Shown piece by piece: positions 8,149 to 15,288 of a DNA stretch of 27,110 bases. How positions within the stretch are numbered: position 1 is the stretch's first letter; each line of letters begins with the position of its first letter. The DNA comes from Bacillota bacterium (GTDB taxonomy: Bacteria > Bacillota > Clostridia > Oscillospirales > Oscillospiraceae): contig JAJUHD010000007.1 of assembly GCA_029268085.1 (NCBI GenBank), forward strand, positions 1 to 27,110, in the 5' to 3' direction. The notes beneath the pieces are model-generated. The model did no database searches and was not told where the DNA came from. It saw only the letters and a list, made by a program, of their open reading frames with translations. Position numbers and translations under genes: made by a program.

Positions 8149-8880
8149 ATGCCAGAGCTTGAAGCGTCAACACCAAGTTATATGCAAATACAAAATTATG
8201 TTTTTGATAAAATAAAAAGCGGAGAATACCCTCTTGGCAGCAAGATACCATCTGAAATCGAACTTGCAGAGCTCTTTAATGTATCTCGCGTTACTGCAAA
8301 CAAGGCCATTAAGGAGATGTCCGTAATGGGCGTACTTGAAAGAATCCGGGGACGCGGCACTTTTGTTTGCTCCGATCAAAGCGTATCCACAGAATCAAAA
8401 GCATTTGGGTCTGCAATGAAGCTGGATATAAGCGGGAGCCGCAAGCACCAGATAGTACAGTTCAAGATCATAAAAGCGCACCAAGAACTGGCTGAAAAGG
8501 CGCATGTGTCTGAGGATGAGCTTTTTTATGAGATCATACTTGTCAACAAAACCAAAGAGAAAAACGAGTCTCTGGACTATACTTATATTCCGGTTAAGCT
8601 GGTAGATGATATTACCAAGTCTCTCAACTATTTGAGCTCGCACTTCGTGTACGATTATTTGAAGACTCTGCCAAGCATACATCCGAAATTTATTAAAATA
8701 TTTGTCAATATTCCTCATTATCCGTTCTTGCAGTCAGCCAATTTCCTGCTCGATAGCGCTGATGACATGTCAATCTTCAGCACGGACGTGTATGACGTAA
8801 ATATGCGCCTTCTTGCGACGACCTACACAACGTATCCCAGTTCTTCTCAAGATATACCGCTGCTTACTTTTTCCATCTGA
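8149..8880 (+). CDS. GntR-family transcriptional regulator, HutC subfamily (UTRA domain)
   Basis: A 243-aa DNA-binding regulator. The N-terminal winged helix (about residues 9-73) shows the GntR pattern: GSKIPSEIELAELFNVSRVT with recognition helix and the wing RIRGRGTFV. The C-terminal part (about 85-243) is a UTRA ligand domain typical of HutC-type regulators, which sense small metabolites such as sugars, amino acids or phosphonates. AAGGAG precedes ATG 8149. It is divergent from the URO-D gene and converges on the cysteine desulfidase, whose stop is only 12 nt away. Operator-like TGTATATACA sites near the promoters of at least three neighbouring transcripts suggest a local regulon. The effector is unknown. 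Confidence 0.92.
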   Translation: MPELEASTPSYMQIQNYVFDKIKSGEYPLGSKIPSEIELAELFNVSRVTANKAIKEMSVMGVLERIRGRGTFVCSDQSVSTESKAFGSAMKLDISGSRKHQIVQFKIIKAHQELAEKAHVSEDELFYEIILVNKTKEKNESLDYTYIPVKLVDDITKSLNYLSSHFVYDYLKTLPSIHPKFIKIFVNIPHYPFLQSANFLLDSADDMSIFSTDVYDVNMRLLATTYTTYPSSSQDIPLLTFSI

Positions 8881-8892
8881 TTTTCAGACAGG

Positions 8893-10170
8893 TTATTTGT
8901 CAATCATGATATGAAGTATCTCGATGTCGGTCTCTTTCATACCGTCATGTCCGAGGCGGCCGACGCTGACGAGCGTATTTTCGGCGCCTTTTTTGACGAT
9001 GCCGTCGCCGCCGAAAAACTGCTGATTTTCACAATACATCTCATAACCCAGAATTCCTGCGTCCACAGCGACAGCGATCTTTCCGGCGCAGGAGGCCTTG
9101 GCACCGTCGCAGATCACGCCGGAAACGATCGCAAGTGCGTTGACCAAAGTGTGTGAAATCGCATCCAGCGAACCGTCCAGAAGATAAGCTATGCCGCAGC
9201 CTGCGGCCGCACCCGCATTAATGGCGCCGCAATATGCGGAGAGCCTGCCGATGCGGGTTTTCTGGTGAATGGCAATGAGGTTGGACAGTACAAGCGCTCG
9301 GTACATTTTTTCTTCATTGACATTCATCTCACGGGCATATACGATAACCGGAACAGATGCCGTAATACCCTGATTTCCGCTGCCTGAGTTAATTACAACA
9401 GGCATAACGCACCCGCTCATTCTCGCATCGCTGCCTGCGGCTGCCATTGCTTTTGCTCTGAGTTTCAGAGAATTCTCGTTGTGCTTAAGCAGCACTGAGC
9501 CGATATTGGCTCCGTAGCTGTTTTTAAGTCCTTCGTCGGCAATTGCCATATTGTATTTTATTTGAATGTCGAGCAGGTCTTTGATATCTGAAATGTCAAC
9601 AGAATTTGCAAAATCAAGTATAAGCTCGACGGAAAGGAAGGAACGGTCGGTCAGGCCGTTTTCCATATCGCAGTTTATAACGGAAGACTGAAGTATTTCT
9701 CCGTCTTTTTCTATATAAACAATGTTGGTATGGTAATTGACAATCCTGACTTTAGCATAAGAATCGTTTTTATAAACGGTAATGAAAATATCAAATATAT
9801 AGGGCGAGCTTGAAAGCTGAACATCAATCTCCGTTTTTTCAAGATACTCTTTTATAGCGGCAGCCTGCTCTTTGGTGACAGAGGAGATTACCTCCAGTTT
9901 TTTTTCTGCATCGCCGGCGACAACGCCTGCGGCAGCAGCGGCGGGAATCCCTTTCATATTGCCCGTGTTTGGAACGATAACACTTTTAACATTCTTGATA
10001 ATGTTGCCGCTCGCTTCGATTACAATTCGATCAGGCAACGCACCCAAAGTGTCTCGCGCAACTGCCGCACAATAAGAAATCGCAATCGGCTCCGTACAGC
10101 CCATTGCAGGAAGAAGCTCCTCTTTAAGAACCTTTAAACACTTTTCATAATTGGCATCTGTTTTTTGCAT
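8893..10170 (-). CDS. L-cysteine desulfidase family protein (iron-sulfur, UPF0597/serine-dehydratase-alpha-like)
   Basis: A 425-aa cytoplasmic enzyme of the family that breaks L-cysteine into pyruvate, ammonia and sulfide with a [4Fe-4S] cluster; bacterial members are often labelled serine dehydratase alpha family. The cluster-binding pattern is visible: C25 in MGCTEP, C314 (SAYCGAINAG) and C354/C361 (GVICDGAKASC). Other family signatures are GNMKG near 70 and SGSGNQG near 262. The start ATG 10170 follows GAGGTG with 6-nt spacing; the upstream extension to 10224 runs through the promoter. Repression looks likely, since a perfect operator lies over the transcription start. The product pyruvate can be used by PFOR, encoded divergently. 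Substrate choice between cysteine and serine cannot be settled from sequence. Confidence 0.9.
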   Translation of the reverse strand: MQKTDANYEKCLKVLKEELLPAMGCTEPIAISYCAAVARDTLGALPDRIVIEASGNIIKNVKSVIVPNTGNMKGIPAAAAAGVVAGDAEKKLEVISSVTKEQAAAIKEYLEKTEIDVQLSSSPYIFDIFITVYKNDSYAKVRIVNYHTNIVYIEKDGEILQSSVINCDMENGLTDRSFLSVELILDFANSVDISDIKDLLDIQIKYNMAIADEGLKNSYGANIGSVLLKHNENSLKLRAKAMAAAGSDARMSGCVMPVVINSGSGNQGITASVPVIVYAREMNVNEEKMYRALVLSNLIAIHQKTRIGRLSAYCGAINAGAAAGCGIAYLLDGSLDAISHTLVNALAIVSGVICDGAKASCAGKIAVAVDAGILGYEMYCENQQFFGGDGIVKKGAENTLVSVGRLGHDGMKETDIEILHIMIDK

Positions 10171-10190
10171 GTTATTCACCTCAACATTGC

Positions 10191-10200
10191 TGTATATACA
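10191..10200. promoter_or_regulatory. GntR/HutC-type operator over the desulfidase start point
   Basis: Perfect palindrome TGTATATACA (core GTATATAC, the HutC consensus form) centred almost exactly on the predicted transcription start, about 10197. Placed to block initiation. Confidence 0.65.
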
Positions 10201-10203
10201 TAA

Positions 10204-10232
10204 ATTATAAATACAATATCTCAAGTTGTCAA
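10204..10232 (-). promoter_or_regulatory. Consensus sigma-A promoter of the cysteine desulfidase gene
   Basis: On the minus strand, TTGACA (10232-10227), a 17-nt spacer, then TATAAT (10209-10204): a perfect match in both hexamers and spacing. A promoter this strong normally needs a repressor, which agrees with the operator just downstream. Confidence 0.8.
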
Positions 10233-10513
10233 TACATATAAAGCGTTTTTATGTGTTTATTGAGGCTAGGTGTCTATCCAAATTATTCCGGAATATATTT
10301 GACTGCAATTTAAGCCAGAACATCTAGGGAAAAGGAGTTCGGTACTTCTGCGCATGAAAAAGAAACTATACATTATATAAAAAACAATAGGATTTAATTT
10401 GTTTGTTCGGCAAATTATTTATTCTCACCGATTTTATAATCGTGATTTTTGCTAAATCAAATAAATGTATATACAAAATTCAAAAAATACTTTTCTAAAG
10501 TGACCACCTGTGA
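10233..10513. other. AT-rich intergenic region between desulfidase and nifJ promoters
   Basis: About 280 nt with no convincing gene. It contains an 8-bp inverted pair with one G-T wobble (10265-10272 and 10319-10326) and a perfect TGTATATACA palindrome at 10466-10475, identical to the desulfidase operator. This copy is about 40 bp upstream of the nifJ -10. No other structure was recognised. Confidence 0.5.
10466..10475. promoter_or_regulatory. GntR/HutC-type operator upstream of nifJ
   Basis: Perfect TGTATATACA in the context AAATGTATATACAAAA. A related TATATATACA lies at 10567-10576 in the nifJ leader, so the two flank the promoter. Whether they act on nifJ is inference. Confidence 0.45.
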
Positions 10514-10519
10514 TATAAT
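10512..10519 (+). promoter_or_regulatory. Extended -10 promoter of nifJ
   Basis: Consensus TATAAT (10514-10519) preceded by an in-register TG (10511-10512), the extended -10 form; no good -35 is visible at 16-18 nt. It predicts a leader of about 140 nt, with a hairpin formed by GCGTGTT and AACACGC (10529-10561) and another by ACAACC/GGTTGT (10608-10621). These could be regulatory, but they match no riboswitch I recognise. Confidence 0.55.
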
Positions 10520-10664
10520 AAAAACTGGGCGTGTTGGCAATGTAGGGAAAACAAACACGCTGATTATATATATACAAAAATATAAAGGGCGTATTCAGCA
10601 CAGTAATACAACCAAGGTTGTGAGCTTTTTACGATAGCATAAAACTAAAAAAGGAGATAAAAAA

Positions 10665-13600
10665 ATGTCACGAAAAATGAAGTCAATGGATGGCAACACC
10701 GCTGCCGCTCATGTATCGTACGCGTTTACGGAAGTTGCGGGCATTTATCCCATCACTCCGTCCAGCCCAATGGCGGACTATGTGGACCAATGGGCCGCCA
10801 CGGGCCGGAAAAACATTTTCGGTACAACGGTTAAAGTTGCGGAAATGCAGTCGGAGGCCGGAGCGGCGGGTACTGTGCACGGTTCGCTTGCCGCAGGTGC
10901 GCTTACCACTACATATACCGCATCTCAGGGCCTTCTGCTGATGATTCCGAACATGTATAAGATAGCGGGCGAGCTCTTGCCCACTGTTTTCCATGTTTCG
11001 GCAAGAACAGTAGCAGCACAGTCGCTTAACATATTCGGGGATCACTCCGATGTAATGGCCTGCCGCCAGACGGGGTTTGCCATGCTTGCCGAATCAAACC
11101 CTCAGGAAGTAATGGATCTTGCCGCTGTTGCCCATCTGTCAACCATCAAGAGCCGTGTCCCGTTTATCAATTTCTTCGACGGCTTCCGCACTTCGCATGA
11201 GATCCAGAAAATCGAGGTCTGGGATTATGAAGACCTGGCCGAGATGTGCGATATGGATGCCGTAAATGCTTTCCGCAAGCGCTCGCTCAACCCTGATCGT
11301 CCCGTGATGCGCGGTTCGCATGAAAACGGAGACGTTTTCTTCCAGCACCGCGAAGCTGTCAACAGCTATTATGACGCTGTGCCCGGAGTGGTCGAGGAGT
11401 ATATGGGTAAGGTCAACGCCAAACTGGGCACAAATTATAAGCTTTTTAATTACTACGGTGCGCCGGACGCAGACCGAGTCATTATCGCCATGGGCTCGAT
11501 CTGCGACGTAGCCGAGGAAGTTATCGACTATCTTACCGCTCAAGGTGAAAAGGTCGGCCTCATCAAGGTGCGCCTGTTCCGCCCCTTCGCGGCAGACAGG
11601 CTTGTAGCCGCAATCCCCTCCACCGCAAAGAAGATCGCCGTGCTTGACCGCACAAAGGAACCGGGCGCCATTGGCGAACCTTTGTATATGGATGTGGTTA
11701 CCGCTCTTTCCAATGCCGGCATTTCCGCCGACGTTATCGGCGGACGTTACGGGCTTGGTTCCAAGGACACGCCTCCTTCCAGCGTTTTTGCCGTATATAA
11801 GGAACTTAAAAAAGACGCTCCGCGCCGCAGATTCACTCTCGGCATAACAGATGATGTAACAAATTTGTCTCTGGAGGAAGAGCCCTCTCCCAATACTGCA
11901 GCTCCCGGCACGATCGAGTGCAAGTTCTGGGGTCTGGGAGGAGACGGAACCGTCGGCGCAAACAAGAACTCCATCAAAATTATCGGCGACCATACTGACA
12001 AATATGTTCAGGCCTATTTCCAGTACGACTCAAAAAAGACCGGAGGCGTTACGATCAGCCATCTGCGCTTCGGTGATAAGCCCATCCGCAGCCCGTATTA
12101 TATCAATAAGGCAGATTTTGTGGCATGTCACAACCCGTCTTATGTAATTAAGGGCTATAAGATGGTTCGCGACGTAAAGCCCGGCGGCATCTTCCTCATC
12201 AACTGCCAGTGGACGCCTGAGGAGCTTGACAGTCATATGCCCGCCGAGGCAAAGCGGTATATCGCAAAGAACAACATCAATGTATATACGATCAACGCCA
12301 TTGATCTTGCCATTAAGCTGGGCATGGGCAAGCGTACCAATACGATACTTCAGTCTGCGTTCTTTGCTCTGGCAAAGGTCATGCCGCAGGAAGAAGCTAT
12401 CGCATATATGAAGGACGCGGCAACCAAGAGCTACCTTAAGAAGGGGCAGGATGTTGTGGACATGAACCACAAGGCTATCGAAGCCGGCGCCAGCGCCTTT
12501 GTTAAGATCGATGTTCCCGCTTCCTGGGCAGATGCCGCAGACACTGCTGGAAAGACGGCGCTTAAAGGTAATGAAAAATTGGTGAAGATGGTTGAAAACA
12601 TCACGCTTCCCATAGCTAAAATGGACGGCGACAGTCTGCCGGTATCCGCTTTTGTGGATCATGTTGACGGTACCTTCGAGCAGGGCGCCTCTGCCTATGA
12701 AAAGCGCGGCGTAGCCGTAAGCGTGCCGGCATGGGATCTGGAGAAGTGCATACAGTGCAACCAGTGCGCCTATGTCTGCCCGCATGCCGCGATCCGTCCC
12801 TATGCCCTGACTGAGGACGAGCTTTCGTCCGCACCTAAAAATACAAAGAGCGCGCCTTTCAAAGCCGGCAAGGGCAAGGGCATTTACAGCTTTGCGCTGG
12901 CTGTTTCACCGCTTGACTGCATGGGATGCGGCGTTTGCGTGGGCGTATGCCCCGCAAAAGCGCTGACTATGGTGCCTCAGGAACAGGAAAGCGAACAGCA
13001 AACCGTATTTAACTACATGGTTTCCAAGGTTGCACCCAAGCCGGATGTCGAAGACACCGCCACCGTAAAGGGCAGCCAGTTTAAGACTCCGCTTCTTGAG
13101 TTCTCCGGCTCCTGCGCAGGCTGTGCAGAGACCGCTTATGCACGCCTGATTACTCAGGTATGCGGCGACCGTATGTATATATCCAATGCCACCGGCTGCA
13201 GTTCCATCTGGGGCGGACCGGCTGCGACTTCTCCCTATACCGTCAATAAAGAAGGAAAAGGCCCCGCTTGGGCAAACTCTCTGTTTGAAGACAATGCCGA
13301 ACACGGTCTGGGTATCTATCTGGGACAGAAGGCTGTCAGAAACCGTCTTATTGAAAAGGTCCGCGAGCTCATGGAGGTTACTGCCATTGCTTCCAAGAAG
13401 GCGGCCTGCGCAAGCTATCTGGAGACCGTAGATGACGGCGAAGCAAATAAAACCGCTACTGAGGTTCTTATTGCCGAACTGGAAAAGGATCCCGAATGCC
13501 CCTATTCCAAAGAACTCTTGGCCAACAAGGAATACCTGAGCAAAAAGTCTGTCTGGATCTTTGGCGGCGACGGCTGGGCGTACGATATCGGCTTTGGCGG

Positions 13601-14198
13601 TCTGGATCACGTGCTTGCTTCCGGTGAAGATGTAAACGTCATGGTCTTCGACACCGAGGTTTATTCCAACACCGGCGGACAGGCGTCCAAGGCTACTCAG
13701 ATCGGAGCTGTCGCACAATTTGCCGCAGCGGGCAAGGCGATTGCAAAGAAGAGTCTTGCCGAGATAGCTATGAGCTACGGTTACATTTATGTGGCACAGG
13801 TCGCCATGGGCGCAAACCCCGCCCAAACCCTCAAGGCTATCGCGGAGGCGGAAGCCTACCATGGCCCGTCGCTCATCATCGGCTATGCTCCGTGCGAGAT
13901 GCACTCCATCAAAGGCGGAATGGCAAACTGCCAGAGCGAGATGAAAAAAGCGGTTGAATGCGGCTACTGGAATATGTTCCGTTACAACCCGGCGCTCAAG
14001 GCCGAGGGCAAGAGTCCCTTCATCCTTGACAGCAAGGCTCCGACAGGCAGCTACCGCGACTTTATTATGAACGAGGCGCGTTATTCCTCGCTTACCCGCG
14101 CTTTCCCGGAAAGAGCCGAAGAGCTTTTCGCCGAAGCTGAAGCCAACGCAAAGGCAAGATATGAGCACCTCGAAAAGCTCATCAAGCTCTACGAGTGA
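10665..14198 (+). CDS. nifJ: Pyruvate:ferredoxin (flavodoxin) oxidoreductase, single chain
   Basis: PFOR converts pyruvate and CoA to acetyl-CoA and CO2, reducing ferredoxin; it is the main pyruvate-oxidising enzyme of anaerobic clostridia. The 1177-aa length is normal. The fused domains appear in the expected order: pyrimidine-binding TPP domain (YPITPSSPMADYVD near residue 27), transketolase C-like domain (about 260-400), gamma domain (about 420-620), two-[4Fe-4S] ferredoxin domain with CIQCNQCAYVCP (near 695) and CMGCGVCVGVCP (near 750), then the TPP domain with proximal cluster cysteines CAGC (near 815) and the TPP/Mg motif GDGW (near 967) to VYSNTGGQ. The SD AAGGAG precedes ATG 10665. 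It is monocistronic, with its own terminator. Operator-like sites in the upstream region hint at control by the nearby GntR protein. Confidence 0.98.
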   Translation: MSRKMKSMDGNTAAAHVSYAFTEVAGIYPITPSSPMADYVDQWAATGRKNIFGTTVKVAEMQSEAGAAGTVHGSLAAGALTTTYTASQGLLLMIPNMYKIAGELLPTVFHVSARTVAAQSLNIFGDHSDVMACRQTGFAMLAESNPQEVMDLAAVAHLSTIKSRVPFINFFDGFRTSHEIQKIEVWDYEDLAEMCDMDAVNAFRKRSLNPDRPVMRGSHENGDVFFQHREAVNSYYDAVPGVVEEYMGKVNAKLGTNYKLFNYYGAPDADRVIIAMGSICDVAEEVIDYLTAQGEKVGLIKVRLFRPFAADRLVAAIPSTAKKIAVLDRTKEPGAIGEPLYMDVVTALSNAGISADVIGGRYGLGSKDTPPSSVFAVYKELKKDAPRRRFTLGITDDVTNLSLEEEPSPNTAAPGTIECKFWGLGGDGTVGANKNSIKIIGDHTDKYVQAYFQYDSKKTGGVTISHLRFGDKPIRSPYYINKADFVACHNPSYVIKGYKMVRDVKPGGIFLINCQWTPEELDSHMPAEAKRYIAKNNINVYTINAIDLAIKLGMGKRTNTILQSAFFALAKVMPQEEAIAYMKDAATKSYLKKGQDVVDMNHKAIEAGASAFVKIDVPASWADAADTAGKTALKGNEKLVKMVENITLPIAKMDGDSLPVSAFVDHVDGTFEQGASAYEKRGVAVSVPAWDLEKCIQCNQCAYVCPHAAIRPYALTEDELSSAPKNTKSAPFKAGKGKGIYSFALAVSPLDCMGCGVCVGVCPAKALTMVPQEQESEQQTVFNYMVSKVAPKPDVEDTATVKGSQFKTPLLEFSGSCAGCAETAYARLITQVCGDRMYISNATGCSSIWGGPAATSPYTVNKEGKGPAWANSLFEDNAEHGLGIYLGQKAVRNRLIEKVRELMEVTAIASKKAACASYLETVDDGEANKTATEVLIAELEKDPECPYSKELLANKEYLSKKSVWIFGGDGWAYDIGFGGLDHVLASGEDVNVMVFDTEVYSNTGGQASKATQIGAVAQFAAAGKAIAKKSLAEIAMSYGYIYVAQVAMGANPAQTLKAIAEAEAYHGPSLIIGYAPCEMHSIKGGMANCQSEMKKAVECGYWNMFRYNPALKAEGKSPFILDSKAPTGSYRDFIMNEARYSSLTRAFPERAEELFAEAEANAKARYEHLEKLIKLYE

Positions 14199-14231
14199 GG
14201 CAAACGTTTTCGGAAAAAGTAGTTATTAAAC

Positions 14232-14273
14232 AAATTAAAAGCATCCCGACACTTGGCGGGATGCTTTTAATTT
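14232..14273 (+). terminator. Rho-independent terminator of nifJ
   Basis: A 17-bp perfect stem (14232-14248 and 14257-14273), loop of 8 nt, GC-rich apex GCATCCCG, ending in TTTTAATTTATATTTT. It lies 33 nt after the nifJ stop. Confidence 0.92.
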
Positions 14274-14295
14274 ATATTTTAATTATGATGCATAA

Positions 14296-14335
14296 GGAAA
14301 ACAGCCGGAGCATATGCCCCGGCTGTTTCCTTTTT
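14296..14335. terminator. Second terminator hairpin, probably bidirectional
   Basis: A stem of about 12 bp with one bulged A (14296-14308 with 14319-14330), GC-rich at the top (CAGCCGG/CCGGCTG), followed by TTTTT on the plus strand. On the minus strand it follows the end of the lsrR-lsrK-cupin operon by about 30 nt and has TTTT in its descending arm, so it probably ends that transcript too. Confidence 0.8.
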
Positions 14336-14365
14336 GAGGAGTGGAGGAGAGAATTGTGAGCTTTT

Positions 14366-14860
14366 CTAAAGCTCGATGCGTATATAGTCTTTTTCATTGA
14401 GAAGTATCTTGTTGGTATCGTTGAGATAAGTCCGTTCGGGCAGACAGATAAGCACGGTCCCGTTGTCTTCAAGCGGGAACGGTGCTCCATGCCACGCGCC
14501 GGCACGAAAGATGACCATTGTGCCTTTCGGAATTATGAAGGCCTCGAGCTTATCCGGCTCCGGTTCGCCCCCGTTGGCGGGGCCGACATACATCACCATA
14601 TCACCGTCAAAAGGCATCATAACCTCAGATGCAGCAGTATGGTATTCCACGTCCTTTATTACCATATCGCGCTTACCGACCTTCAGCGAGCCAAACGCTA
14701 TGGGAGACGGGGAAGCCATGGGGGCGAGCACCATGTCGCGGTAAAAGGTACAGGGGAAAGAACCCATGCCATATGCTCTTTTCGGGGACGCTATATCGGC
14801 GAGGTAGCCGTAGGGGGCCCAGTTTTCCTGAGTGACCGGTATTGCCTTGATTGTTTTCAT
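14366..14860 (-). CDS. Ureidoglycolate-lyase-like cupin protein in the lsr locus
   Basis: A 164-aa protein resembling the ureidoglycolate lyase (AllA) cupin family. Candidate metal ligands are H74 and E79 in YHTAASEVMMPFDGD and H124 in FRAGAWHGAPFPL. AllA-like wording is clear in VMYVGPANGG, PDKLEAFIIPKGT and the GAWH segment. No other allantoin genes are nearby, so a ureidoglycolate role is doubtful. It is the last gene of the lsrR-lsrK-cupin operon, 13 nt after the smaller cupin. ATG 14860 was preferred to ATG 14866 because of its distance from AAAGG. Position in an AI-2 degradation operon without lsrG suggests a role on phospho-AI-2 or its products, such as isomerisation; this is inference. 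Confidence 0.8.
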   Translation of the reverse strand: MKTIKAIPVTQENWAPYGYLADIASPKRAYGMGSFPCTFYRDMVLAPMASPSPIAFGSLKVGKRDMVIKDVEYHTAASEVMMPFDGDMVMYVGPANGGEPEPDKLEAFIIPKGTMVIFRAGAWHGAPFPLEDNGTVLICLPERTYLNDTNKILLNEKDYIRIEL

Positions 14861-14873
14861 AGTCATACCTTTC

Positions 14874-15224
14874 TCAGTATGTATAGTTTTTTACTTCCAC
14901 CTTGTCGGGATCCTCATGAGGGGCAAGAGTGGAAACCATCTTGACAGGTTTGTCGCTAACGTTTTTAACGTAGTGGATCTCTGTGGGCTCAATGTGGATG
15001 AAATCGCCGGCCTTCATGTGATTGACCTTTCCGTCGACGACTATGTCCACTTCTCCCTCAAGGATAAAAAAGTTTTCTTCCATAACGTTGTGGTAGTGAG
15101 CTTCAAAATCTTCGCCCGGCATGAACTGCACAAGCGCGAAATTCATACGGGGACCTTTCATAAGATATTTCGGGCCGCTGCTGCCAAAACGGTATTCTCT
15201 TTCATTTTCGTTCAGAACAAACAT
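14874..15224 (-). CDS. Small single-domain cupin protein in the lsr locus
   Basis: A 116-aa cupin_2 protein forming one beta-barrel. Motif 1 is visible as PGEDFEAHYHNVMEENFFILEG (His43, His45, Glu49/50), and motif 2 as GDFIHIEPTEIHYVKN with His84. This is a full set of ligands for a catalytic divalent metal, so it is probably an enzyme (isomerase, epimerase, lyase or dioxygenase) rather than a sugar-binding module. GGAGG precedes ATG 15224 by 7 nt. It lies 64 nt after lsrK and 13 nt before the AllA-like gene. It is the better of the two candidates for the missing LsrG step, because small cupins commonly catalyse keto-sugar isomerisations. The exact reaction is unknown. Confidence 0.85.
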   Translation of the reverse strand: MFVLNENEREYRFGSSGPKYLMKGPRMNFALVQFMPGEDFEAHYHNVMEENFFILEGEVDIVVDGKVNHMKAGDFIHIEPTEIHYVKNVSDKPVKMVSTLAPHEDPDKVEVKNYTY

Positions 15225-15288
15225 GGCATAACCTCCAGTTTAGTATTGCTGTGCGACGGCTGCTGTGGGAAAAGCTGAATTATACACC

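Noticed and set aside
8876..8888. Small hairpin TCTGA-TTT-TCAGA between gntR and the desulfidase
   Set aside because: Only 5 bp with a 3-nt loop and no T-run; too weak to call a terminator.
10449..10637. 62-codon open frame upstream of nifJ
   Set aside because: Crosses the predicted nifJ promoter and hairpins, lacks an SD and has low-complexity composition.
12281..12290. Another GTATATAC site, inside nifJ
   Set aside because: Falls in coding sequence (Val-Tyr-Thr codons) without the TTT/AAA flanks; chance match.
12906..14168. 420-codon minus-strand open frame
   Set aside because: Entirely antisense to conserved nifJ domains, with no recognisable motif or ribosome site.
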